DNA of 34,266 bases from Phycisphaeraceae bacterium (GTDB taxonomy: Bacteria > Planctomycetota > Phycisphaerae > Phycisphaerales > Phycisphaeraceae), in assembly GCA_002716625.1 (NCBI GenBank), contig PBAS01000082.1:1-34266 (forward strand). The letters are read 5' to 3'. Below are positions 9,446 to 18,047 of this stretch, in pieces. The translations under genes were made by a program, and so were the position numbers. The notes under the pieces are model-generated. The model was not told where the DNA came from and did no database searches. It worked only from the letters and a program-made list of their open reading frames with translations. How positions within the stretch are numbered: the stretch's first letter is position 1; every line of letters starts with the position of its first letter.

Positions 9446-9775
9446 TTATCCCTTCATCTCGTCGGCGCGTTCAACATCGATCGAACTAAACGTATTGTAA
9501 AAATTCAGAAAAATAGCCAATGCAATTGCAGCCTCAGCAGCAGCGAGAACAATAATGAAGATGGTGAAAATCTGGCCGTCAATAAGGCTACCCGCCTCGC
9601 CACCACCCCACACATAACGGTTATACGCGACAAAATTGATGCCCGCAGCATTCATGATCAACTCGATGCCAATCAAAATGCCAATCGCATTGCGCTTGGT
9701 CAGCAGGGTGCAGATCCCCGCGGCAAACACCACGACCGACAGCACCACGAAGTGCATGATGCCGATTTCAAACAT
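9446..9775 (-). CDS. nuoK: NADH-quinone oxidoreductase subunit K
   Basis: A 109-residue inner-membrane subunit of complex I with three hydrophobic helices. The two buried glutamates of the family are present: E38 (GILIGIELIMNAAGINF) and E81 (LAAAEAAIALAI), both part of the proton path. Length is normal. Its ATG overlaps the nuoJ stop by one base (TAATG), which suggests translational coupling. Confidence 0.97.
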   Translation of the reverse strand: MFEIGIMHFVVLSVVVFAAGICTLLTKRNAIGILIGIELIMNAAGINFVAYNRYVWGGGEAGSLIDGQIFTIFIIVLAAAEAAIALAIFLNFYNTFSSIDVERADEMKG

Positions 9776-10317
9776 TACTGAGCCCTTCTTCTAGCCATAT
9801 ATGCTGCACCGATCATGACCACCAAAAGCAACACCGCCGCCACTTCAAACGGAACTAGATAGGTCGAAAGCAGCGACTTGCCGATTTCCTGGACCTGTTC
9901 GTACTCAGCCTCTGGCGCCAATGGGCCATTACCGTCTAGCGGTGTGTTTACCAAGGCGAAAATCAGGAACCCACAGATTGTCAACGCCAACGCAAGCGCA
10001 ACCATTCTTTCCCACAGCTTGACACGAAACTGGAGAAAAGGGTTCTTGCTGGTCAGCATCACCCCAAACACAATCAAGATAAGCGTGCCCCCGGCATAGA
10101 CGATCAGTTGGACCGCTGCCAGAAATTCAGCGGCCAGCATAAAATAAAGTCCCCCCACTGCGCCCAGTGCGAGCAGGAGAAACACCGCCATCCGCACAAT
10201 GTTATCGCTGAGCACTACCGACCACGCACTAATGGCCAGCAAAAGTGCCAACCCGTAGAACAATAGGGGTTGAACCGGACCTAGATCAATGCTCTGAGCT
10301 GCTAATAATAAGTACAC
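9775..10317 (-). CDS. nuoJ: NADH-quinone oxidoreductase subunit J
   Basis: About 180 residues if started at GTG 10317, with five hydrophobic helices. The central VQLIVYAGGTLILIVFGVMLT matches the conserved TM3 region of NuoJ. The GTG has AAGG 9 nt upstream. An in-frame ATG at 10383 would add 22 polar residues (GPRRTPQQRSRF) that are not expected in front of TM1, so I prefer the GTG. NuoJ here is the first nuo gene of the run. The gene upstream is FabZ-like, not nuoI, so the peripheral arm genes must lie elsewhere in the genome. Confidence 0.93.
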   Translation of the reverse strand: MYLLLAAQSIDLGPVQPLLFYGLALLLAISAWSVVLSDNIVRMAVFLLLALGAVGGLYFMLAAEFLAAVQLIVYAGGTLILIVFGVMLTSKNPFLQFRVKLWERMVALALALTICGFLIFALVNTPLDGNGPLAPEAEYEQVQEIGKSLLSTYLVPFEVAAVLLLVVMIGAAYMARRRAQ

Positions 10318-10397
10318 GTAAAGAAACCTTGATCGCTGCTGGGGCGTTCGCCTTGGCCCGTACGCTAAACCCGGATTGGTCAAGGACGTGGGCCAAG

Positions 10398-10426
10398 AGG
10401 ATATCTGGCGCGTATGAACCGGTCAA
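10398..10426 (-). promoter_or_regulatory. Candidate promoter of the nuoJKLMN operon
   Basis: On the minus strand TTGACC (10426-10421) and TATCCT (10403-10398) are exactly 17 bp apart, in the gap between the FabZ-like gene and nuoJ. Transcription would start near 10391, about 75 nt before the preferred GTG start. This fits nuoJ being the first gene of a separately transcribed membrane-arm operon. Confidence 0.4.
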
Positions 10427-10505
10427 CAACTTCACGCCGCCAAACTCATGATTTACACCTGAAAACCGCGGAGCAGCCACCCCCGCTATTCCCACCCATC
10501 GGTCA

Positions 10506-10979
10506 CTAAATGGGCATTCCGGTGATCTGGGCCTCAAAGACCAGCTTGGAGCCGACCAAGCCCTGAATCGCAAAAATGGCCCGTCGACGCCTGAGCTGCA
10601 GAACCTTGCACAGGATGATCAGCCGATCACCCGGCACCACCTGATCACGAAATTTCACCGCATCACAACCTACAAAACCAAGAAAATGGTCTTTACCCAT
10701 GACCTTCAGGGTCATAAAGCTGGCCAACTGCGCGCCAGCTTCCAACATCAGCACGCCCGGCAACAGGGGGCGGCCGGGAATGTGGCCAGCGACCCAGAAC
10801 TCCTGCTCATTTACATCCTTAAACGCAACGGCCAATCCATCTTCCTGGTTGTACCAGATGACCCCATCCAACATCCGCATCGCCCCCCGGTGCGGATTGA
10901 CAGCCTCCAGCCCATCAACGTCAAACTGAACCTGGTTCAGATCAACCTGCGAAATATCAAATATCCGTGGTGGGGCCAT
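10506..10979 (-). CDS. FabZ-like 3-hydroxyacyl-ACP dehydratase
   Basis: A 157-residue single hotdog-fold protein. The dehydratase signature is present: the catalytic His at 66 (GHIPGRPLLPGVLMLEA) and the catalytic Glu at 80 in the central helix. FabZ proteins dehydrate 3-hydroxyacyl-ACP in fatty-acid elongation. The start at ATG 10979 (MAPPRIFDI) is chosen because the frame upstream of it is low-complexity and unlike the family. The long N-terminal lead (about 25 residues before NPHRGAMRMLDGV) is common in planctomycete homologues, some of which may act outside the core cycle. It sits alone between an Hc1-like gene and nuoJ, about 190 bp from each. Whether it is the main FabZ or a paralogue is unknown. 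Confidence 0.85.
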   Translation of the reverse strand: MAPPRIFDISQVDLNQVQFDVDGLEAVNPHRGAMRMLDGVIWYNQEDGLAVAFKDVNEQEFWVAGHIPGRPLLPGVLMLEAGAQLASFMTLKVMGKDHFLGFVGCDAVKFRDQVVPGDRLIILCKVLQLRRRRAIFAIQGLVGSKLVFEAQITGMPI

Positions 10980-11167
10980 ACAAAAACAGACCGCCGCAAT
11001 CAGAACCTTGATGCTTTGAAAATACCTCAATCGCAGCAGCCTGCCGCAGCATAAGACCAAAAAGGTGTTATGCCACTACCGCCAACCACCTGGCAATGGT
11101 ACGACAGGTGGCACCGAGGACTTCAAGATGCCGAGCCGATGGAGGATACCCAGGAATCGCGGTTGGA

Positions 11168-11350
11168 TCAGGATGCGCTGGTGTCGCGCGCTTCCAAAAC
11201 CTTGACTCGCAGCACCTGAGCACTGTTTTTCACATCCTGCATCAGCTTGCGGATGCGGGTGCCCGCAGCCTTGTTGCCACCTGCAGCTCGGCGAACATCG
11301 TCGTCCGCCGATGCGATAAGTTCTTTTAACTGTTCATAAGCCTCGAGCAT
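11168..11350 (-). CDS. Hc1-like histone H1 N-terminal domain protein
   Basis: A 60-residue, highly charged, helical protein. Residues 25-35 (GNKAAGTRIRK) resemble the conserved core of chlamydial histone H1-like protein Hc1, and the preceding EQLKELIASADDDVRRAA fits its first helix. Unlike Hc1 it has no Lys/Ala-rich tail. Small proteins of this kind are widespread in planctomycetes; DNA binding is presumed from the family. A strong ribosome binding site (AAGGAG) lies about 9 nt before ATG 11350. It is free-standing, about 190 bp from its neighbours on either side. A separate Lys-rich tail protein begins at 34108 in this window. Confidence 0.8.
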   Translation of the reverse strand: MLEAYEQLKELIASADDDVRRAAGGNKAAGTRIRKLMQDVKNSAQVLRVKVLEARDTSAS

Positions 11351-11543
11351 AACGTCACGCTCCTTGTGATTAAAAGGGATGATGTGAAACCCTTAACCGT
11401 TCGATCTAAGCGTACCGTCACACTTAAAAGCACGCAATAAGCCCCAAGGTCCAGCCCGTTCAATGGCGAGGATATACTGACCCCCCGCAGGGCTGTAAAG
11501 ACCCACTGGACACCCCGGATCCATCGCCTTGGCTGCTGTATAT

Positions 11544-12095
11544 CTAGCGAATTATCGGCAAAATCGATTTAAAAGAGGGACCACCAGCCTCACCCACCCA
11601 CTCCAAAAGAATCGACTCGACGGTTATTGGCACCACACCAGCCTGGACCATCCGCTGAACTGCCGATGCCTGATCTGATAGTCGACGAGCCCCAATCCCG
11701 TCAGTCGCTACCGCCACGGTTAAACCGCTGTCCACCAAGTCCAAACAGGTCTGCAGAACGCATACATGGGCTTCAATACCGCTTACGACCACTGATCGCG
11801 CTCCCAATTCCACTATTTGACGACGTACCGGCTCGATAAATGCCGAAAATGCTAGCTTCTCATAAGTGCCGGCGGCCGATTTGAGTGACTCTGCCAGTTC
11901 CGGCACGGTCAGCCCCAAACCCTTGCGATGCTGCTCGGTCACGATCACCGGCACTTGAAGCGCATTGGCACCATTGATGAGTTTGCCAACCTGATCAGTA
12001 ACCGCCTGGGCGTTATGCATGGCTGGCAAAAGCCGCTGCTGCATATCAACAACAATCAGGACAGATGAATCACGCACTAATCGAGCAACCGGCAT
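11544..12095 (-). CDS. Isochorismatase-family cysteine hydrolase
   Basis: A 183-residue alpha/beta hydrolase of the isochorismatase-like superfamily. The catalytic triad can be read: Asp17 (LIVVDMQ), Lys80 (YEKLAFSAF) and Cys112 (GIEAHVCVLQT), with the cis-peptide GIEAH just before the cysteine. TEQHRKGLGLTVPEL (53-67) matches the ISOC1/ISOC2 and YcaC-like branch rather than true nicotinamidases or EntB. Substrate unknown; cytoplasmic. The ATG lies only 9 bp after the stop of the large LptC/OstA-like gene, so the two are probably co-transcribed, but the functional link is unclear. Confidence 0.9.
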   Translation of the reverse strand: MPVARLVRDSSVLIVVDMQQRLLPAMHNAQAVTDQVGKLINGANALQVPVIVTEQHRKGLGLTVPELAESLKSAAGTYEKLAFSAFIEPVRRQIVELGARSVVVSGIEAHVCVLQTCLDLVDSGLTVAVATDGIGARRLSDQASAVQRMVQAGVVPITVESILLEWVGEAGGPSFKSILPIIR

Positions 12096-12104
12096 GTTCC
12101 GATT

Positions 12105-15100
12105 CTACCGCACGGAGCGACGGATTGCCCCAACGGGTCCAACCTCAATTTGACCGGTCTTTGTATTCCAACGCAGCGGCTTGGTGTGCCTGGTGACCTG
12201 ATCCCCAATAGCGACCAGGGTTTGTGATCCCGGTGAAGAAGTAAAGGTCAGATAACCGTCCCGCTGGGTGTGCTTCATCGTACCGGATGTAATTTCGACA
12301 TCCTCCCGCTTCACCTGCACCCCACGATCCGCAACAATCGTTTCGAGTTGGCCATCGATACGAGACCCCCATCGACTAAGACCCCCGGTTTCCGTCATAT
12401 CTGCAACAAAACGATCGCAGAACATTTCAATAGGTTTGCCGCCATTTTTTGGATTGTGTTGCATCCAAACATCGCCATAGATTCGCATATCGTTACGCTT
12501 GACATCGAGAACCATTTGATCCGACCAGGTAAATACGGTGTCGCCGCGACCAGAAACCGTTATCTGGGTATTGGGTTTTCCGCCTTGAGGGCGCGGTCTG
12601 TCATCTTGGAATATCCATCCGCCTTCACCAACAAAACGGATCTGCTCCAATGTTGCCGTATGCTCAAAAACCATTTCGGAACTCTGAATCAATAGTTTGG
12701 TCGCAAATTCTCCCCCTATTTCCCGCCTCCAATTGACCGCCCGGAACTCAACATCTTTACGCGCTACAAGTTTTTCAATGATTGACTTTCCGATACCACG
12801 ATCCGTTTGCGGAGAAAGCTGAAAGTCCATTTCCTGCGCCGTCAACGTTGTGGTATGCAATCGGCTTCGGTTCTCAACCACAACTTCGCCGAAAATCCGT
12901 CCCTTACCGCTGCTGTGGTTCAGTTCCATGCCTTGAGCCCAACTCATCGCCAGCACTGAACCGGCGCGGACCTTATTTTCGCGTGCCACAACCCCGGTGC
13001 CCGAACCGTTTACACGCATCTGCTCGTAGTTCTGCCCATCCAAAAAGATGTGCCTTCCGATCAGGGTCGTATCACCTCGTACGATTTTCGCCGACTGAGC
13101 ATCCGCGCCAATCACCTCGATCTGGCCAGACACTTGATCCACGATAACTTGCTCCGCCGTGACAATCACCAAATCCCCACCGTGAATAAGCTCAATCCGT
13201 GCACCTTGCCTAGCAATTAACCGATTCCAGATCTGCCCAGCCGGGCCTTTCACCTCGTCGGAACGGCCTGGCATAGATGCCGATAGGTCCCTCGTAGCTT
13301 CCGAGCGGTCTTCGGCTCCGGCAACAGGGGACAGACGTGGCACCTTGATCTTCGGGTGACGCGGCTTAGCGGCAACTTGCGGCGCAGACAGGGTGATTTC
13401 AAGGTATTCAGTTTTGACTTCCATCTGCTGGCCGTCAGCTGTTACATTCCCTTGGGCCAGCAGTTGGCCAGGTTGCGTGAGGCCATCATGCATCCGTGGC
13501 GGGCGTAACGCCAACTGATCGGATCGAATTGCAAGTGACTGCCCATCGGCTTGGTGGGCCTTGGCAACCACTTTTTGTTTTGCTGTAATTTGATCGACAT
13601 TTTGCACACCATTCACCGGCTTGAGCAGTTCAATGGACAACTCTTGTGCAGACAAGTCCAATGACGGACCTGCCACCTTGACGCCTCCGTGAAAAACGGC
13701 TTGGCGAATAGCAGACATCTGTGCCGCAGCCCCATCGGGGGCGTTGGCCTGGTCATAAAACAACAATTCACCTCGGTCATTCCATGTGGTCGTCATCCGA
13801 GTAAGCCATGCGGCCTGGGTTGACCGGGCATCTGGGTCATCGCCGTTCCGGATAGGTGGCCTGTGGCTGGGACTCGCAAACCGGCCGGCACCAATCAATT
13901 GCACCCATCCTGCCAATCGATCAAGCAAAATGCGCGGTGCGGTCAACTGACCGTGAAGTTTCGAGTCAAGCTGCACCGGGCCACCTGGAGATCCACTGAG
14001 CCCCAGACGCTTGGTACCCAAGTGATAAGACAATTCAAACGCGTTGATATCATCACCGGCAACATTCACTCGAAGCGGCGCCCCATCCATCACAACCCAC
14101 GCATCGCCAGTCCCCGTTAATGCAATGGGCAATTCGTCAACCGGCACCATGGTGAGCTTGCCAGACCAGGTCATAACCAATTCGTTTGCCCCCGGATGAT
14201 CCGCACCATACTCGGTACTGTCCGCAATCAGCCCCCCATCGCCATTGCCAGAATGACTTCCAGATGACTCACCCACACTGAAAAAGGCTTCAAGCCGGCT
14301 GCCCGCAGCCTTGATTTGATGGCCTTGGACAGTGACATCGCGTTCAAGCTCAACCCGATAGGTTTCGGCCACTCGGCTTTTCGCAGTGGCAGGGGCAACC
14401 TCGGGCGTGATTGAGCCGTTGTTGCTGGTTGTCTTAGAAGACCTGCGTAGACGACCTGGATCAATCTGGAAACGCAATTGCTTGCCCTGATTGATCACCA
14501 GCTTTTCAATTCGGCGATACAGTTCGTTGTAGGAAAGGCTCAACCCACGGCCATCGAACTTCATGCGTCCGTGCCGCACCTTAACATCGCGGTCACTTCG
14601 AATCTGGCCCAAGTCATAATCAAAATGGGCATTGTCCAGCTCAATATGAAACTCCGAGTCGCCTGTCGAGCTTACGGAATCATGCCCCCGGTACAGGCGG
14701 ATCTCCACGTTGCCCTCAAGATCACCACGCCGCGGATCGTCATTGGGTGCAATCACTTCGCCGCTGTCCGCACGGATTTCAATGATCTGCCCCTTGTCAC
14801 GATGAATCCGCCAATGGGGCTCTGTGACCCGCAGTCGTTCGTCGTCAACCCGTTCAACGTGACTGGCCATGAACTGAACCGGCCGATCACGACTTGTGTA
14901 ATAAACCCCCTCGCCCTCAAGAAGAATCTTCGTGGATTTACCAACGGACTTAAATTCCGTCACGACCGGTGCTTCATCAACGATCGGCGACATCGTGCTG
15001 TCTTTCTCATCCCCGGCGGGCACCGAGCCGCCACGAGAACCGCCAATCAATACAGTCGCGGCAAGTATGCCAAGTGCCAGCCCCCCGGCTGCACAAATAA

Positions 15101-15122
15101 TCCAGATCTGCCTGTTCATCAT
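12105..15122 (-). CDS. Large LptC/OstA-like envelope protein
   Basis: A 1005-residue protein with one N-terminal membrane anchor or uncleaved signal (residues 3-27, IWIICAAGGLALGILAATVLIGG), followed by an extended beta-rich periplasmic part. The segment at about 60-170 (ILLEGEGVYYTSRDRPVQF, then ADSGEVIAPNDD and LEGNVEIRLYRG) looks like the LptC/OstA repeat in which strands alternate with xGxV and LxGNV turns. Further such repeats recur, e.g. KVKHG-like and LLAQGNVTADGQQM (about 545) and GRIFGEVVVENRSRLHTT (about 745). LptC carries lipopolysaccharide across the periplasm, but it is about 190 residues; this protein is five times longer. I infer a role in outer-membrane lipid or polysaccharide transport. 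The start may be either of two adjacent ATG codons. Confidence 0.7.
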   Translation of the reverse strand: MMNRQIWIICAAGGLALGILAATVLIGGSRGGSVPAGDEKDSTMSPIVDEAPVVTEFKSVGKSTKILLEGEGVYYTSRDRPVQFMASHVERVDDERLRVTEPHWRIHRDKGQIIEIRADSGEVIAPNDDPRRGDLEGNVEIRLYRGHDSVSSTGDSEFHIELDNAHFDYDLGQIRSDRDVKVRHGRMKFDGRGLSLSYNELYRRIEKLVINQGKQLRFQIDPGRLRRSSKTTSNNGSITPEVAPATAKSRVAETYRVELERDVTVQGHQIKAAGSRLEAFFSVGESSGSHSGNGDGGLIADSTEYGADHPGANELVMTWSGKLTMVPVDELPIALTGTGDAWVVMDGAPLRVNVAGDDINAFELSYHLGTKRLGLSGSPGGPVQLDSKLHGQLTAPRILLDRLAGWVQLIGAGRFASPSHRPPIRNGDDPDARSTQAAWLTRMTTTWNDRGELLFYDQANAPDGAAAQMSAIRQAVFHGGVKVAGPSLDLSAQELSIELLKPVNGVQNVDQITAKQKVVAKAHQADGQSLAIRSDQLALRPPRMHDGLTQPGQLLAQGNVTADGQQMEVKTEYLEITLSAPQVAAKPRHPKIKVPRLSPVAGAEDRSEATRDLSASMPGRSDEVKGPAGQIWNRLIARQGARIELIHGGDLVIVTAEQVIVDQVSGQIEVIGADAQSAKIVRGDTTLIGRHIFLDGQNYEQMRVNGSGTGVVARENKVRAGSVLAMSWAQGMELNHSSGKGRIFGEVVVENRSRLHTTTLTAQEMDFQLSPQTDRGIGKSIIEKLVARKDVEFRAVNWRREIGGEFATKLLIQSSEMVFEHTATLEQIRFVGEGGWIFQDDRPRPQGGKPNTQITVSGRGDTVFTWSDQMVLDVKRNDMRIYGDVWMQHNPKNGGKPIEMFCDRFVADMTETGGLSRWGSRIDGQLETIVADRGVQVKREDVEITSGTMKHTQRDGYLTFTSSPGSQTLVAIGDQVTRHTKPLRWNTKTGQIEVGPVGAIRRSVR

Positions 15123-15211
15123 CAGGAAAGTCTAGCCACCAAACCCGCTGGGGAGAATGGCTGGCGGACGCCGAAATATATGATTGGTGAAATTTGTCAA
15201 CATAATTGCAA

Positions 15212-15240
15212 TTGGCTGCCTTGGCACCCAACATTATGAT
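15212..15240 (+). promoter_or_regulatory. Candidate promoter of the phosphomannomutase gene
   Basis: TTGGCT (15212-15217) and TATGAT (15235-15240) are spaced 17 bp apart in the divergent gap between the LptC-like gene and phosphomannomutase. The predicted transcript starts at about 15247, leaving a 35-nt leader to the GTG at 15282. This argues against the in-frame TTG at 15246 being the start codon. Confidence 0.5.
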
Positions 15241-15281
15241 CTTGCTTGGACACAGAACCAACTGTGCAAGGATCTCAAAAC

Positions 15282-16730
15282 GTGTTATCCACAATATTCA
15301 AAGCTTACGACATCCGGGGGATCTACCCAGATCCACTGAGTGAGACCGAATCCTGGCTGATCGGCTGTGCGACCGGGCTTTACCTCAGGGATCAAATTGC
15401 CGGGCAGAATGTGCCCCTTCCACGAACTGTCGTTGTCAGTCGGGACATGCGACCCAGCGGCGATTCACTGGCCGCGGCGCTCATAGAGGGGCTGGCTGCT
15501 GCAGAAATGAACGTGATTGACCTAGGACTTTGTGATACCTCGATGATTTACTTCGCGGTCAACCATCTGGGCACCGCTGGAGGCGTACAAACAACAGCCA
15601 GCCACAACCCACTCGATTACAACGGATTCAAGATCTCCGGTCCCGAAGCCCGCCCAATTGGTGCAGGCACCGGACTTGGGGAAATTCAGGCCATTGCCAA
15701 AACACTCACGCACGGCAAATCAAACACCGCAGCTGGCCATATCGAATCGCTTGATATCTGGGATGCCTATCGTAAACACATCTTGCGTTTTTTTTCGCCA
15801 CCGTTCGATGGCCGCAAACCCATCCGGATTGCCATTGACGCCTCTAACGGCATGGCGGGCAAGATGATTCCTACCGTATTTCAAAATTGTCCTGAAATCG
15901 AAATCCTCCCACTAAATTTTGAATATGGCCCACAAGTGCGGTTCGCACATGAACCCAACCCCTTGATCGCCGCGAACATGATCCCTACACAACAGGCGGT
16001 GATCGCACATGACGCCGATTTGGGTGCCTGCTTCGACGGCGATGCGGACCGGTGCATGATCACCGATGAACTGGGGAATATCATTGGCTGTGATCATCTG
16101 ACCGCACTGCTGGCTGAACATTTTTTAGCTCCGGGCAGAACCGGAATTGCAGATGCACAGCCGGGCAGCAATACCGTTGTCTATGACCTGCGGTCGAGCC
16201 GCATGGTAAAGGAAACGATCGAAAGACTTGGCGCTACGCCACAGCGATGCCGGGTCGGCCATGTCTTTATGAAAGCGGCCTTGCGAAAAAGTCGGGGCAT
16301 TTTGGGGGGTGAACTTTCAGGTCACTTTTATTTCCGCGACAATTTTTTCGCTGATTCGGGGGCCATTACTCTCGCCAGCGTGCTGACCATCCTTGGCTGC
16401 ACCAAGCAAAAGATGAGCCAGCTGATCATGCCACTTCAACAATACCCGCAAAGTGGAGAAAGAAATTTCCAGGTGGACGACAAGCAAGCGGTCCTGGAGA
16501 AACTTAGAGAGAAATTCAGTCACGCGGACGTGGATGAACTTGATGGCATTACGATTGACCGATGGCACTCGGACACTAAGGGGGAGGTGGGTGGTTTCTG
16601 GTTCAACGTAAGAGCGAGCAACACCGAACCGCTGCTGCGATTTAATGCTGAAGCCGCGGACCAAACCACGCTTGATGATCTATTGGAAAACGTATTGCCA
16701 ATTCTTGGCCATCCCATCGCCGGCCATTAA
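15282..16730 (+). CDS. Phosphomannomutase / phosphoglucomutase
   Basis: A 482-residue alpha-D-phosphohexomutase that interconverts hexose 6- and 1-phosphates for nucleotide-sugar and polysaccharide synthesis. All four active-site loops are intact: phosphoserine loop TTASHNP with Ser107, Mg-binding DGDADR at 252-257, sugar-specificity loop GELSGH at 343-348 and phosphate-binding RASNTEP at 444-450. Loop 3 as GE(M/L)SGH is typical of the PMM/PGM bifunctional branch. I chose GTG 15282 because AAGGA lies 9 nt upstream and the protein then starts MLSTIFKAYDIRG, as expected for the family. An in-frame TTG at 15246 would coincide with the predicted transcription start. Confidence 0.95.
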   Translation: MLSTIFKAYDIRGIYPDPLSETESWLIGCATGLYLRDQIAGQNVPLPRTVVVSRDMRPSGDSLAAALIEGLAAAEMNVIDLGLCDTSMIYFAVNHLGTAGGVQTTASHNPLDYNGFKISGPEARPIGAGTGLGEIQAIAKTLTHGKSNTAAGHIESLDIWDAYRKHILRFFSPPFDGRKPIRIAIDASNGMAGKMIPTVFQNCPEIEILPLNFEYGPQVRFAHEPNPLIAANMIPTQQAVIAHDADLGACFDGDADRCMITDELGNIIGCDHLTALLAEHFLAPGRTGIADAQPGSNTVVYDLRSSRMVKETIERLGATPQRCRVGHVFMKAALRKSRGILGGELSGHFYFRDNFFADSGAITLASVLTILGCTKQKMSQLIMPLQQYPQSGERNFQVDDKQAVLEKLREKFSHADVDELDGITIDRWHSDTKGEVGGFWFNVRASNTEPLLRFNAEAADQTTLDDLLENVLPILGHPIAGH

Positions 16731-16802
16731 AACACATCGCCACTTTGCAGCATGATTTGCCCTCTGTAGACTGCTAAAACAAGGCCATCGGTAGGTATTA
16801 CC

Positions 16803-17960
16803 ATGAAGATCACGGCGGTTAAATCTTTTGCGTTCAAAGCCACTCATCGAAACATCTTCATCGTAAAGATTGAAACTGATCGCGGCCTTTACGGCATTGG
16901 TGAATCAGGAACTTCCAGCCGGGAAATGGCGATCTCCGGTGCCATTGAACATTTTGCACAGTTCCTAGTTGGTGAAGATCCACGTCGTATTGAGCACATC
17001 TGGCAGTTGCTATACCGGGGGCAGTATTTCGAGGGCGGAACCATCCTTGCTGCAGCACTTTCCGCCGTGGATATTGCACTGTGGGATCTAATGGGCAAGA
17101 TGCTCGAAGTGCCCGTGTATCAGCTGCTCGGTGGTAAAACCCGAAACCACGTGCAATGTTACACCCATGCCGGCACACTCAACGGCCCCAAATGTGTTGG
17201 ACAGGCCAAAGAACTTGTAGCTGCCGGCTGGCATCACCTGCGATACGATCCGGGGCACCTGGATCCGGCATCTGCTCCAGGCCAAGACGCCATCTACGAA
17301 CCACGTGAATCCATGGCACAGGTCCTGCACTGGCTCCAGGAAATTCGCCGGGCGGTCGGACCGGACATCACCGTCCTAGTTGACCTGCATCACAGACTGA
17401 GCGTAGCCGAAGCAGCAGATTTCTGTCGTAAAGCTGAACGCTTTGACCCATTCTTTGTTGAAGAACCGATCCGCAGCGAGAATCCTGATGCCTATGCAAC
17501 GCTGCGTAAGATGACAAACTTGCCATTCGCCATTGGCGAGGAATTTGCGAGCAAGTGGGCATTTCGACCGTTTATCGAACACGGGCTTATGAACTTTGCC
17601 CGGATTGATCTATGCAACGTTGGAGGGCTCACTGAAGCCAAAAAGGTGGCCGGATGGTGCGAAACTCATTACATCGACATGGTACCGCACAATCCACTTG
17701 GCCCCGTCAGTACAGTGGCATGCGGTCACTTCTGCACTGCAATCTCCAACTTTGCACTGCTGGAGCATATCCCCGGAACACAGTGGGAACCACCGGAAGC
17801 GTTTACCGGTATCCCTGATCTTGAGCAAGATCGTCTTGTTTTATCCGATCGCCCTGGTCTGGGTATTGAATTTAATGAAGAGGCCGTCAAGGACCATGCG
17901 TTTGAGTTCATTGAATCGCCACACCTGTTCCGTCGTGATGGCTCATACACGAATTGGTAA
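16803..17960 (+). CDS. Enolase-superfamily acid-sugar dehydratase (galactonate dehydratase-like)
   Basis: A 385-residue member of the mandelate racemase/muconate lactonizing family. Metal ligands are visible at the ends of barrel strands: Asp194 with neighbouring His196 (VDLHHRL), Glu220 (VEEP) and Glu246 (IGEE). His296 (VPHNPLGP) and Glu320 (LLEH) complete the acid-base set. The D-x-H and VPHNPLGP pattern is that of D-galactonate dehydratase and related sugar-acid dehydratases, which abstract the proton alpha to a carboxylate. The residue that is Lys in the racemases is replaced near LRYDPG (146-151). The exact sugar acid is not deducible. It follows phosphomannomutase by 72 bp on the same strand. 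Confidence 0.9.
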   Translation: MKITAVKSFAFKATHRNIFIVKIETDRGLYGIGESGTSSREMAISGAIEHFAQFLVGEDPRRIEHIWQLLYRGQYFEGGTILAAALSAVDIALWDLMGKMLEVPVYQLLGGKTRNHVQCYTHAGTLNGPKCVGQAKELVAAGWHHLRYDPGHLDPASAPGQDAIYEPRESMAQVLHWLQEIRRAVGPDITVLVDLHHRLSVAEAADFCRKAERFDPFFVEEPIRSENPDAYATLRKMTNLPFAIGEEFASKWAFRPFIEHGLMNFARIDLCNVGGLTEAKKVAGWCETHYIDMVPHNPLGPVSTVACGHFCTAISNFALLEHIPGTQWEPPEAFTGIPDLEQDRLVLSDRPGLGIEFNEEAVKDHAFEFIESPHLFRRDGSYTNW

Positions 17961-18047
17961 CGCGTATCCAAGACATCCGCGCGACTTGTCCTCACCGAAC
18001 CCGCCTTTGAACTTATGCCCGATGACCTGCCGGGGGGCGCCTGTGGT

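Noticed and set aside
11086..11111. CCACCTG/CAGGTGG inverted repeat downstream of the Hc1-like gene as a terminator
   Set aside because: The loop is 12 nt, the stem only 7 bp, and no U-tract follows on the minus strand.
14478..15239. 253-codon plus-strand reading frame
   Set aside because: It lies antisense to the LptC/OstA-like gene, has no recognizable domain or ribosome binding site, and its composition fits a shadow frame.
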